Source: Didymodactylos carnosus
Taxonomy: Eukaryota > Rotifera > Eurotatoria > Philodinida > Philodinidae
NCBI GenBank assembly: GCA_905250885.1
Contig: CAJNOQ010000139.1
Span: 1 to 64,000 of the forward strand
Direction: 5' to 3'
Length of the DNA stretch: 64,000 nucleotides
This document shows positions 14,101-29,100 of the stretch, piece by piece; position 1 is the first letter of the stretch, and the number at the start of each line of letters is the position of its first letter. A model generated the notes under the pieces. It made no database searches and was not told the DNA's origin. It saw nothing but the letters and a program-made list of their open reading frames with translations. The translations under genes were made by a program, and so were the position numbers.

Positions 14101-17100
14101 CTAATCAGCTACATTATCCATCAACGTACCACCACAGACGAGAAGTTGGTGACTCTTTAACAACGAGTCCAAATCAAGTTGATAATCAAACACAACAATC
14201 AGCACTCGGTCAATCAATCGGTGAAAATGGAAGTGTATTTACACTAACAAATATTTATACTTTTGCCGATAATTCGAATAATTCATCTAGTTTGAATGAT
14301 AATAATCGTTTTTATACTGGTAGCAACGATGGTTTTTATTCACGAAGGTTTGAAGAAGGAAGTACAGATAGAAATACAGTACCAAACTCTGATAAATATA
14401 CTATTAAATCGTTTGTTGAAGTATTCGATAATCCTCAACAAGAAACAGAAACTGAAAGACACATTAGAAAAACTCATACATCTGAACATCGTTTAACACG
14501 TAAAACTCATACAAGTGCAAGTGAAACGACTGATTTTGGAGGACCATCTCGTTATTATCATGGCCATTCAACTTCAACAACTCCTACAGTACCACCAATA
14601 TATTCAGGTATATTAGTTCTGCTCGTTTTACTTGTTTCTAGTAGTATAACAGACCCACTAATTGAACAGTCAATAATCTAATTGAAAAATTTGTTGCTTA
14701 ACGATATAGTGTAATCTCTTTCGCATGTTTAACAGCGTTCTGATTAATGTTTGGCTTGCTTTTGTCTTTTTTTGTTGGCATGTGCTATCTGTTTGTGGTG
14801 TGCGGTGTGTGGTGTGTGGTGTGTGGTTATATGTGTTTTGATCAGATATTCATTGAACTTTGATCTTACATAACTGACATAATTCAATTAATATGTTTAT
14901 TAAGAAGTACGCACGGTGTGATTCACGCTTTGAGCGAAATATTATTGTGGAGAACCGTATCAAACTAGTTCTTATTTATATGACTAAGACAATACATTTT
15001 TCTTCAAAAATCTATCCAAGTAAATATTTTTACTTCTAAGACTACATTGAATGAATGCTCAAATAAGAAACAAAAGACTTTGCAGACAATTTTTCAAATT
15101 TCTAAATGTGTAGAAAAGATCTATCTAATTTTTCCATCTATCAATGAACCACAGTTATCTATTTAAATTTTTAATTGATAAATAGAAATTTTTTGCCAAA
15201 TTGTCAGTTCAAAATCACAACTGTTTTTGAAGACGAATTGAATGTAATTGAAATGAGAAACGCAGGTTAATGTGATTGATCATAAGCTTTCAAATTTGTT
15301 ATTACTATATAAGAGAATAAATAGTTGAATTTTGCTAAAGGTTAAGGTAATACTGATTACACTTTATCTTGACTGACAACCTTTTCATCATATCCATTTC
15401 ATCGCATCATTTCAAATGGCATGTTCTACAAAAACAAACAAATATATTTTTTTTCCCGTATATGCTCATTCATTGCTAATTATAATATGTTTTCGTTTCA
15501 CAATATAACCAAATACATTTGGTGATGATTTACAAAATACTGTGAGAAATACTGTGAACAGATAGAATTTAAGAATAAAATTCTTTCATTCATCATTTTA
15601 TTAATACTGAGTGTTTTAAGAATGGTGTGTAAGTAACTGAAACTAGAAAAATAGGTACAGAACAAATTCGAACGTTGGAATTCACGTTTGAGCTGGAAAG
15701 TTAGTAGTTTTTATGAAACTTTTCATTGTTTTAAGAACACGATGACAGGATTAAGAGATATAATTAATGTTTGAAAAGAAAAAGATGTCAAATCTTCGAA
15801 AATGTTCGGTTTATTTTATACCCGAGTCAGAGCTAGGACTTTATGTATCCCTCAATATGAGAAAATTTTAATAATAACACAAAAGTTTTCTGTTTCCTAT
15901 ACTGAGACATAAACGACATTAAGTGATTTTGCTTTAGTGACCGTATAAAGCTGTGCTATAGGAAAATAGCGTTTTCTAGACTGAAAAGAGCACAATTCGT
16001 ACTAAAATCAATCTTTTGGCTGAAATCAATATGAATGAAATTAAAATCAATTTTGATTTTTGAAAAAAATATAATTCAAAATTAAGAAATGAAATTAGCG
16101 AGATATCATCGAAGAAAGTTTCAACGAGAAAACGTTAATTTGACTACTTTGAACGTTCCTTTTTCACCCCAAACGTTTTTCTACTACAACACACAAAATA
16201 AAGAATACAGCATTAACTAATCCATTATCTTCTCTTTTTAAACATGCTCACAACAATCTTTTAAATTAAAACTGTGCTCTTCTCAGTCAAAAAAACCCCC
16301 GTTCGTGTACTACTATGTATGCTAAAAAATATACGAAAAACAACCATAATGGAGTTATATCTGCCAAGGTTCCCATTGACGAATAAATATAATACAAACG
16401 TCATTTTCTTTAAAACGTTTCCGTTCTCATTTGAAGACTCAAATGGTTGAGCTTCTTTACAGAAAATTGATTTAAATTGATTTAAGTATTCTAATCAATT
16501 TTTTTATTTGTTTATAACATTTTTAAAACGATTGTTAATAAAGCTATACATTAACATAAACATGTGTATATTAATCTATGTCCTTTTCATTTTTTAAATA
16601 TTATCTTAAAATTTTCTTTTTTTTTCTCATCTATTTTAGGAAGTCGTGTGATAGATCTTAGTGCAACACAATTGCCACAGTTATTTATTGAACAACAAAA
16701 GAAAATTCGTGAGTGGCTTCAACATGTTGAACAATTATTACTTACAGATAAAATTCAAAAATGTGATAATCAAGCAATTGAACAGAAGAAAATTTTTTAC
16801 AAAGTAATCATTCATTCTTGGTGCAATAGTATAGTATATTTTGAAAAAAAAATGAGATTTTTCTATATTTTAGGATTTACTTGATCAAACATTTGAACAG
16901 GAGAGAACAATGGAATATTTGAACACTACTGCTAATGAATATTATGAAAAATTACCATATGATATTAGAAGAGAATTACAAGTAGAATTACAAAATTTTC
17001 AATATCGACTCTATGATATTAAAACGTTTCTTAGTGAAAGATTGACAAAATATAATAAATTACACAAGATGTTAAGCGATTTTGAGGTAAGACGTGTGTA

Positions 17101-20100
17101 CAACATCAATTATTATAAATTATATTTGATTACCGACCATGAGAAGAGGAAAAAAAATACGATACATGCGTATATAAAGGATGGACTAGAATCACTGAAA
17201 CGAACGTTTCAATAATTCTGTCCCACCCTCTATGCATTATGAAAAAAATTTAACTTAACTGTAAGGTATTTTGAAAAAAAGTTTTCTAAAAATTGACAGT
17301 CTTTAAAAATTCTACTTTTTTTAAACACATGTCAACGTTTCTTTCATCATTCAGTAAGATAAAGTAAAAATTTCTGTTCAAAACAAGATTTTCTATAATT
17401 CTCTGCTATTTTTGCCCGGCCCGAGTCCCACTGTAAATGTTTTTTAGACTAAATTCAACTTTATTATAGCAAAAACGCAGAAAAAACTTTGATAAAGATT
17501 GATTCAGCAACAATATCAGTTACTTAAGGGAACAAATATTTTTATGACAACAGAATTAACTAAATAATAGTAACATCTACTGTTACTAAGAGATAGTCAA
17601 ATTTAACTGGAAATTTGGATAAAACTTTAAAAATTTCTACGGCCAAACTGGTCCCAAAAAAAGCGTTGGCGCGTCCGATCTGAAAAATTTTCTGGGACGG
17701 CCCGAGAAAAAAATCGATTTGCTCGGCCCAGTCGAGATGAATCGATCTCGGGCCTGGCGGACCAATAGGAGCTCTAATATACACATTAGAATGAGTGCTA
17801 GTTGAATCTATACCCAGATTTATTATAGCTGCAATGATTCACGAGAAAGAGCAAAAACAAGTTTGTTGTTAAACACGTTGTCTTCGTTTTACACACACAA
17901 CACTGTGACATCAATATTGAAAACTTGAAATAGAAACACCAAAGAAAATAGTAGAACCATCGTTTTTATCTATTATTTTTTAGCGTGGAGTTGAGGATGT
18001 TAGACATTGGATGCGTACGGCTCAATCTCGTTTAGAAGAAGCTACAACAAGTGATTCCCGTATTTTAGAAAATCAACTTAGTAGAAATCAGGTATAAATA
18101 ATGTTATTTTTATACGGTTTGAAAATGAGTTAAATGTTTTCGTTTTTTTTTTTCAATTAGACTTTACAACATGAAATACGTGACATGCAAACAACAATGA
18201 ATAGATTGAATAGAGATATTATTGAATTAACACACGATGCTGATGAAATTTTTGCTCGACGTTTACGTGATGAAATGAAAGATTTGAATACTAATTGGAG
18301 TCGTATTATAAGTTCATCAAAAACACACTCACAATATATTCATGTAATTATGTTTTAATATTCATTTATTTATTTATTTAAAGGTTATCATATTCTTATG
18401 ATTTTATTTTACTATTTTATTTAATAGGATGCATTAAAACGAAATAAAGAAATTTATGAATCAATACAAGAAATGGAAGATTGGATTAATGATAAAGATC
18501 GTGAATCACCAGCTGATGATGGGCCAATATTTTATCCAGATCAAATACGTGAAAGAGTTGAACAATATCAAGTATGGATATATATCTATTAGATTACAAT
18601 TGATTATTTATTTTTCATTATTTCTATTTTTAGAGAATACAAACTGAATTAAGTTTTAGAGAACATGATGTTAGACGATTAATTGAACAAGGACGTACAT
18701 TATCACATACAATGACTAGTGGAATATCAGATTTATCACAAAGTTTAGAAAATCTTGAAACAAATTGGATAAATTTACAGAGAAAAGTTGATTCGAAAGT
18801 TCAATATTATTCAGGAATATATACATTACATGACGAACTGAGAAGTATATTCTACAATAAAAAAATTCTTTTTATTTTAAAATAAAAAAATGTGTGTGTG
18901 TTCTAGGTTTATTAAGTCATGAAACAGCGTGGCTTGATACATTACAAGACAAAATTTTAACATCGGTAAATGGTGGAGCTGATGCTGAAGAAATATCAGA
19001 AGAATTAGATGTAAGAATTGATTTTTTTTTTGTTTTTATTTAATATCAGATAATTTTTTTTTTATATTTCTTCTTATTAGACATTAGAACATTTTGTTAA
19101 AAATCATACAAGAGTAAATTATGAGAAAATAATTGAAATTTTTGAACGTTTACAAGCAACAAAAGTATCTATTCCGGCTATGGGAAGTCAAATAAATCAA
19201 TTTAAAATACGTTGGGTACAATTACATGAAGATGTATGCAACAAAAAAAAAAAATATTTCTAAATTTGAAAAAAAACAAAATATATATTAAGTTTTACAT
19301 TATATTTTAGGCAAATAAAAAACTTTATAGTTTAAATCAAGCGATAACGGATTATCAATATATGGGACATCAAATAACAGAGATGCGTGAATGGTTACGA
19401 CATACGGATGCAACAATAAATTCAAGATTAGACGATAATGTTTTTGCTGATGATGTTCCAAGAGAAGCTGAAGTGAGTAAATAAATATAAAATGATAAAA
19501 TATATTTATCTTTTTCATTTTTTTTTATTATATTAGAAATTAATTCAAGAATTTAATCAGCATGAAGTAATATTAAGAAGTATAGAAGACAAAGCTCATA
19601 CATTAAGAAGTACAGGAAAGAGTGAAGCTGCTAAACGTCTTGAACAACAATTAGAATTTTTAAAGGTACATATTAAATTTTTTTTTGTTTAAGAATTTTT
19701 TTTATTCTATACTTAATTTTTTTACTTATATTAGAGTCAATTTCTCAATCTTCAAACAAAATTTCGTCATTTTCAAAAACCTTCTGATTTTGAACCAAAA
19801 TATGCAAGAATGAGACAAATTTTACAAGATGTTGAACAAAATATGCATATACTCGATGTAAGAACAGATGATCCAGATGTTATTCATAATCAACTTGATC
19901 AATGTGTTGTAAGTTAAAATGAATTCATTTGTTTGTTTTTTATATAAATTTGTCTATTTTATAAATAATTTTATTCTATTTTTTTAGAAATTATATAAAA
20001 CATTAGCAGACATTAAATCAGAAGTTGAGTATGTTATTCGAATTGGACGTGGTATTGTTGAAAAACGTCAAATTGATGAGACACATGAATTGACAAGACA

Positions 20101-23100
20101 AATTGATCGTTTAAAACAAACTTATAATGAATTAGCTTCTAAAGTATGTTTCTCTCTATATTATCATTCTAGTAGTGGAAGTAGTACGTAATATTTTTCA
20201 ATTTTATATTGAAATTATAGATTTCAACATCTAAAACTCAATTAGACAATGTTGAAAGACATATACGTAAATTTCGTAAAGAATATTCTCAAATTAATGA
20301 TTGGCTCATTAAAGCGGATACTGAATTAAGAAAAATTGAAAATAAACAAGTATCAAAAAATACAAAAGAAGAAATTGATTGGATTCGAGTATGTTCATAA
20401 ATTGTTCATTTTATTTATTTTATTTTTGTTTATTTATTTTATTTATTTTTTGCTCTTTTAAGACAACAAGAAATGATTTGAAAAAACTTGAAGTTAATTT
20501 TGAAACATTAAAATCTTTAGAACGTTCAACTGTTAAAGAAGCTGGCTGTCAACTACCATCATTAAACGAAAAAGTAATCGATTTAAAACGACAAATTGAT
20601 CTATTGGAGAGACGATTAAAAGATAGATACGACATTGTAGAGGTAAGTGTATATAATTTTAATTTTTGTATACTTATATAATTTATTGTACGAGAAATAA
20701 TGGAATGTAAGATTAGCATAAACAGTTTTATCAGACAATTATTTTTTCAAATACATCTTGTTCTGTATTAATACTAAACATATGAATGAATATAAATGAA
20801 ATAATATTAGATATTTTAAAAGCTAACGTAGGCGCGACTATTGTAAAAATATACTGATTAATTAGGGCAAGAGAGTCAAATAGACTCATTTCTCTACTCT
20901 AATCAAGATGTATGTATATATTAATGTTTATTATTTCGTTAAAATCTAAAGTATCCCTCCTCTTCATTTTTTTTCCTTTTTCTTTGCCAAACAGTGCCAA
21001 CACATATTATCTTATTATAGCTTATTATATGTATATGTAGGATTTTATTTTCAGTTGTAGATAGATCATCTGTTGTTATGTTATGTTTCACACACACACA
21101 CACACACACAGCAGTAATATCTAGTTATATACGTGATTAAATTAGGTTAATGTCCACAAAAAAAAAAAAAAAAAAAAAAAGAAGAGAAAATTTATTATTC
21201 TCATTATGTAATAATATTCTCCGGTGATGAAATCTACAAAACCACAATTGTTCGTTTTTTCTTTTCTTATCATTGGAATATATTATTTATACTAATAGTA
21301 CGATTACTACTACATATATCATCAACTAAAAATATTGAGCAATAATCTAAAATATCCTCCTTATTAAAACGTTAGTTACTCAGTAGAAAAGACAAGGTTT
21401 ATTATATCAGAAAAAAAGAAGTAACTTAGTGCAAACAATTTTTTCCTATACAAAGAATTACATAAACTTATTTCTTTCTTTTTTTTTTTTTTCTCTGATA
21501 GTTAAAAACAAGTGCACATCGTTATCAGAACATATCTATAGCTGTATAATCGATGAATGACCTTCATAATTGTTTCCTACTCTCTAATTTATCAAAATAT
21601 TGAATGTGTGTTTTGTATCAAGATTCTTTTCGTCTGATGTAATAAATCAGATACTTGTCACCACTGATCAACGTTTTAATAAGGACGATATTTAATATTC
21701 ATAGCAAATAGTTCGATGAAGAATGTGCGGGTGTTAAATAATCTCTCACCTGTTATTTTTTCTTGCTATCTTAATCCATTTATCATACAATAGAGAACAA
21801 TTAGCACTTCTTTCTTTTCTTTTTCTTCTTTTTTTACAGACCATCTACTTTCCAGGATTGATCGAACTTTGATGCATTTTTTCCTAACTTTCCTCCCTCC
21901 CCCTCCTCCCTGCTTTCGTTTACGAGCATAGATAACTAAGAATATCAAAGAAGACGAATAGATAAATACTATTATAAATATAGACGTTCAATTAAGACCA
22001 GTTACGCGCATCTCCATCCATCTTATATATATAAGACGTCAGATTATTTACTATTAATAGTGTTTGTGTTAGCCAGCTGAACATCAATATAAATGTGTGA
22101 AATAACCACAAAAATATCAATTCAGAGAAAATGGATGTTTAAGACCACTAACTGTTCCCGATAATCGATTTGTTTTGTTTTTATGATGTGAGAAAAATAT
22201 TGAGATAAGATGTAGAAAATTCTAAGATTTTTGTAAAGTATAGGAGTATACTCATTTTTTTTGATCACTCATTATGAGAACATCTGAAGTCATAGAAAAT
22301 AAAAAATATTAATAATAGATAAGTTATTCTTTTTTTTCTTCTTCTCTTCTTTCTCTCATACAAATTCAGTATATATATATATATATATATACAAATAATC
22401 TAACTAATATTTGTTTCTTCTTCTGTCTATTTTCCTTTGTACTTCCAAAATAACAGAAAAAAGAAGAAAATCCATACCATCCATACATTAGTTTTGAGAA
22501 CGTCAAATGCAATAGCTATTGATAGTCAGTCATTATGATTTATTCATGCATATTGGCGCATAGTTGAGACAGAGAAAGAAACGAAAAGAAAAAGTTGTTT
22601 TTGTACCATTCAACAAAAATTGTACATTCACAATGAGAAAAAAAAACGAAGGAAAAAAAAATAAGTCTGTAAGATATTATCAATATGGTATATGTCACTC
22701 AATGCATCTTCTTCGTCTTTTATGTTATCTTAACAGAGTCCAACATATTTCCCCCTTCGTTTCTTTATCTTCGATCATTTTTACTTCTTCCTCTTTCATT
22801 CATTATTCATTAGTTCTAGGATACATCTAGAAGGAAAACCGCACACCATTATATCATATTTATGATCTAATTTTTTTGTTTTGTTTGTTAGTATTATTTA
22901 TAAAACTCGTGGAACTAGTACAATAAAAAAAAATAGGAAAAAGTGTTATGTAACCTTGATTTTAATACTATTATTTGTATGTATAATTTTAACTATAATG
23001 TGATTTACACCTACTCATTCTGTTTCTTCGATTGTCAACTCAATGTGTGGTTTTACCTCTCTAATTATTATATTTTTACCTCCTACGTTATGACATTATT

Positions 23101-26100
23101 TGTCATTTTTTTTTACTCTTCTTTTTTTTCTTTTCCAATGTTTACCGATACACTGGAAGTCCCATGATCATCAGTCAGATATACTCTAATTCAATTCTTA
23201 TTCCAAATAAGAAAAATAGCATGTATTTTCTCTTTAACTACAATAAAGATGTAGATAATAATAGTAATAGTTTAACAAAATAGTTTTTTTTATTCTAAAG
23301 ATCATTGTTACTTGACGAATAATTTAATGTTGTCACCATATCTTTTTGAGTAAGAGTTAGTTAGAATAATTTCATATTTGTAAAAGTTTTCCTTCATTCT
23401 TCGTATCTTTCTATTCTTTTTATCAGTTTGGTGAGTATCTGTGCCATGAAAGAGTTGAACAAATTTTTTTCCACTAACGAGTTTACTAGAACTTGACATT
23501 TTATATGATAGCTATTGAAGAAGTAAGTAATAGTTCACTTTGATTTTTTGGTGATGATGATGATGACAATCAGCAGATGATCTTTCGAAAGATCATTGCA
23601 AGAAAGAACATTGATACTGGAAAAATGTCATGTAGATATGCTGTATTTTATGACGTACGAATAAGATATTCAAAACTGTTTATTTCATCATTCTAGTACC
23701 GACTATATTTATGAATATTTTTTGATATGATATGTATTATAAACATTATTTTTCCTATATCATGACTTTATTTAAACACAAATATATTTCTTATACCTAG
23801 TTTTTCGCCAAAATTTTTCTATTTTTCTTACATAAATCTGTGTAAGTATCTTTCTTTCTTTTTTATCGATCATTAGATAATGTGTTGAGCAAAAAGTGCC
23901 ACCACCAAACACAATTTATTGTATAATGCCAATTTTAGTCATATTTTCATATAATAAGCTTTTTTAAGTTTTCTTTTTCTTGCGTCTATCAATATTGTGA
24001 GAGAACGACAATAGAAATACAAAAAAGTATAAACTATATACCTATATACGTTCTTGTTTTCTTCTATTCTCTATAGAAAAAAAAACAAAACAAAACAAAA
24101 AACTATAAACTACTTCTACCATTGCTACTTCTGCTACTGATAATAATAATATCACCATCATCAACAACAAACAACGACTGATTATTATCATCATCAACGT
24201 CATTTATTTTTTCATCTTTCACTGATAGTATTGTTTTTATAATAAAAATTAATCACACTTATTTATTTTTTTTTGTCCCGATTAGTAAATTACTGACAAA
24301 TGAGAATATTCGATTTTTATTGTGAATATTCGTTTTTGAAATCAATATCTAATAGACAGTTACAAAATAGAAGACACTATGTAACGAACCATTGATTATT
24401 ATTATTATTTGTTTAATAATGATTATAAATAAATATTCAAGTAATCGTTACGATGATCCTAGACGATATCATAATTTATTATATATACCGTTTGAATCAG
24501 GATATGAATCATCTGGTTCATCATCAACATTGTATCCAGTTGAATATATTATTTATCCAATAGGTTTAAAAAAGGTGAGCTATAAATAAACTGTAATACA
24601 GCAGCAACAATAGAATAATACTATTTTCAAACATTCTATCATATTTTTGATATACATAATAATCCATCGGTTATGTAACATGTTCGAACGAGCCATTAAA
24701 TTATATAGTCTACCTCTGATTACACTTAAACAGAGTTTTGCATGGAATTTTCCGTTTTTATTCATGGAATTTCTATATTAATCTATCATTGTGATCTTCG
24801 ATATACTTGCATAAATGTTACTGATCTATGTCCTAAGTTTCTGCTTTGACAATAAATCTAACACGTATTACGTAGTAAAAAAAATAAGAGTGTAGAAAAA
24901 AAGATCATCTAAGAACAAAACAAAAACTGTATTAGTTTATCTTCTTATATATCGCTTCCTTGTGTTTTTAATATGAATTTGTTTGAACACAATGTCGGCC
25001 ACAGTGTCGGATGGTAGTGTTTCATAATACAATATTGTCTAATAAACGACATCTAGTGTGCATATAAATAAAGTTTTTTTCAAAACTTTTTTTGCGTATT
25101 ATGAGAAACAATAATTCATCTCGAACCAGTTCCACCTCTCATCCCACTAATCAGTTCATCTGCACGTTTGATCTAGAAAACAGACATCATGATTTTCTAA
25201 CGTTGCTCCCTATTGTAACCGGTGGAAGTATTTAATAGACAGTAAGCCGTAGTTGAATTTGTTGTTATTCAATAGAATAGTGTACATTATGTATGCTCTC
25301 GTGCGCGATACCGACGATGAAATGTTCTATTTCTACAAATTTTTGAATAGAATATAGAAATGGTAGTTTACAGAAGAAAATAAAAGATTTTAGTCTAATG
25401 ACAGAATATACCGAAACAATCTCTTAACTCAACAAAAAATTAATCTGTAATATATCAGAATCTACTCCGTTTTATCTTTTTCTTCGAGTAACACCATGGA
25501 AAACGTGAAGCAATTACTTTTATTTCCAGTTCCGTTCTTAATTAGATCTCTAGGAAATCTTCAATGCCCACTAATCAGTTCTTTATAGAGCGAAGAGTCG
25601 CGAAATACTGTCGTGATTTGGACTGATTCTTGTTGAGTTATGAGATTTTGGTATTATGCAAACGATACTATGTATATTATGGGTTAACTCAGAGAGATAC
25701 AATCGAATTTTTTCTTAGACTCTTTAGGTATACCATCAGTAGTAGATGCTTTTAACTTGATTTTGTAATCAATTGATGAGGACAGGAATCAGCAGCTATA
25801 AACATGTCAGATTCATATGTTTTCTTGTTAAAAAACTATTCAAAAGAAACTATGTTTCATATATTTTTAACACGCTAGTAGTGGAATTTAGTCAAGAAGA
25901 AGAAACAAATGATATTTGTAACTTGATTCACTCTATACTATGACAAATTATTACTGACAAAATTATTTTAATTTTGTATTTTCTTCTCTTCAGGGTCAAG
26001 TACGAAAACTTGAGGATGATCATCAGAAATTCGTTCAAATTTTTCAAGAAGTTATTATTCGTCTTGAAAAACTCGATTCGCTATTATCGGATGCTGAACG

Positions 26101-29100
26101 GGTGTTTGATCTTAACAAAATATCGGTAATTATTTAGGTTTGTATTTTGTTTAGCCTTTATATTATTTTCTTTGCTTTTTTGCTAGCAAATACAAAGTGA
26201 ATTATTGAATGTTCGACCACAATTAGATGAATTATTGTCACTTGGACAAGAGCTTTCATCTAGAAGTGAAAAATACAGTAGATTAGTTGGACCCGATACT
26301 GACAGTATAACACGAAAATTTGAAGATTTACTAAGACGAATTAAACAAATTCAAGTAAGTTAAACTTTTCATTATTGTTAATAGTTTGAAATAATTATTC
26401 AAAGTAATCGAATATACGACAACATACGGACACATTATCATTATATATGTTTCAGTTCATAAATGAAAAAACAACTAATGAGCAGTTGGACGAAAAACTG
26501 TCTCACTTGGTAGGAACGATAAAATTCTCTTATCTTCTGCCTCTTTCTACCTTCTCCTCTATATTCTTTCGTTTGTTTGATTGTTGACCTATTCTTAGCT
26601 ATTAGACAAGGGTTTGCTTTAATAGATTTAGTAACTGCAATTAATTTTTTATTATTATTTTTCGTTGTTGTTTTTATATTTATTTTTTCTTTTAAATAAG
26701 CTCAAAATCTTTTAACATTACGTGCTGGCTATCTGACCGCTTGAAATATAGTGCTCAACAATGACATCATAAGTTAGTAAAGCAGATCAGATGTATTCTT
26801 AGAATAAAATAATCATTCTTAAACTTCGAGGATAACAGAGTTGAAAATAAATGATGAAAGATTACGATGTTTCAGAATAAATCGGTTACTCTCTATATCC
26901 ACATACCAGCAGTTCGGTTTCAATACTTAAATTTAATGTTTTTATCAGAATACTTGCCATACTATCTTCTATGAAAAAGTTCGTAAATGCGTTCCAACTC
27001 AAATAGTTCTTAGTTTGATTAAGTTTTCGTAAAGATCAGATTATTACAAAAAGAAATGAAGTATAGCATTAAGTAGTCCTTAAAATTTCTTAAACAATAA
27101 CATTCTGAATTTGTTGGAAGCTTTGATAGACATGTGATCCAAATCGTCTCTTGCCAAAGTATCATTCTGAAAAGAAATGTTTGACAATTATTTCGATCAG
27201 ATATTTAAAAAACCAATGCAAATAGGTGAGAGGATATCGGATTGCGTAAAATTTTTGATAAAAACTTTTCATCCCACCCATTTATTCTAAAGCATTCAAT
27301 AGCGATCGACAGTCTGAACACGTTCAATAAATGATCGTGCATACTATTGACGATATTGTTTTTTTTATTTCCTACAACAAATGTTGAATTTATGTTCAAT
27401 CAATCATTCTAGAGATCAAATCGTTCTAGTGGTTATAGTGAGGTATTTGTATAGACGAGTAAATCATTTTAGCTTTATTGCACTTACGCAAACGTACACA
27501 CACACACACACCAAATGCAGTAGTTGGGATAAAACGCTTTAACTTTATGTTGAACACACTTTTTTTAAAGTTCTCAATTAATTTTCTTAGTCACAAATAA
27601 TCACAACAATAAAAACGCACTTTATCCTTAGATTTAATTTTTCGCGTTAAGAAATTTATATTTAATATGATATAATTAAAATTAAGGAGTATACTTAATC
27701 TAATATTGCTGGTGAAGAAATTTTTCAAAATTATTTTTGTTGTTCTTTTATTTTTCATACGCCGATTTTTCAGTATTGTGGATATATAAACAATCTACAC
27801 GAAGCTTGTTGCACACAAAATTGCAATTCTTCTTTGTAGGATCAACAGGAAAAACTTAGCAAAGAACGTAAGGATTACATAGAAAAAGAAGAATATGGTA
27901 ATCGTCAACAAGAAAATAATACTACGAGTAGCAGTTGGGAGCGACAAGAAAAAGATTCGACTACTCGTCGTGAATACTATCGGGAAAAAATACACAACCG
28001 TCATGAACGTGAATCACGTCACCGTTCACCATCAGAATCTTCTGATATATCAGCGGGAGTAGGCATCATCGATGAAGAATTTAAAAAAAAATATCTTCGT
28101 TGCCTTGCTTATATGAAATTAATTGAAAGGTTATATGATGCAGGAGAGGATAGTGATGATTCTGATTTGCATACGACAAAAACAACAAGACGAGTATGAA
28201 TAAGTTCATTTGTTTCTAAATATAATCATCGACAATAGTCTGTTTCTGTCTATTTGTATCTGAATGTGTTATATTATATTGATAGTATAATATTTTTTAT
28301 CTAGCAAGTTTTATCGCCGCATTTGAGCTGAATCGTCGCACAGCTTAGATTTTAAAACACAATTTCTCAGTTATACATTTAATAAAGACGCGCTCAATCG
28401 CTATGCATGACAGTCGCTTGTATTTAGGTTTGTTTTTTGCACGAGCGTATAAATATATAGATATAGATATGTTTGTGTGTGTCTGTATTTTGTATGCCTT
28501 TAATGTGTGATCTTTAAAACACTAACGGATGTGGAAATCTTTTTATGTTAATTATATTCACTGTTCACTCTTCTTTAAAAACCGTTAACGCTTACATTAG
28601 CATGATTCAAAATTTTTTATATTTTTTTAGGAACGAACAACCCATGATAGATCGGAATATGAGGAAATTGAAAAATTTATACGTGAAACAGAAGAACGTG
28701 CTTATGTACTTGAAAAAACAGATGTTGATCAAGCACGACGAATTCGTGAAAAAATAAGACTTTTAAGGGTATGTGACAAGTTTGAAATTATCAGATGTTT
28801 ATCTCGTAGAAATTAGTTGGTCATTGACGCTAATCATACATGATATAGGGAGACAGTAAATCTCGGTAAACGTTAGTAAAAATTCATGCAATTAAAAACT
28901 TTTATTCTCCACTTCATCTCTTCTTATTTTAACTTATTTCTTCTCTGTATGCTTCATAGGAATATTTGGATAGTCTTAAACAACGACAGTATCAATCTCA
29001 AACGAATGAAGAAATTGTTCAATATAACACGCGGGTAGAAGAACGCATTCATAGACATGAGAGAATAGTTCCACGTGAAAGGGTATGTATCGTATAATTT

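Noticed and set aside
21092-21180. CA repeat and long poly-A as a possible retroposon tail
   Set aside because: No element body or target duplication could be recognised next to them, so they are treated as simple repeats.
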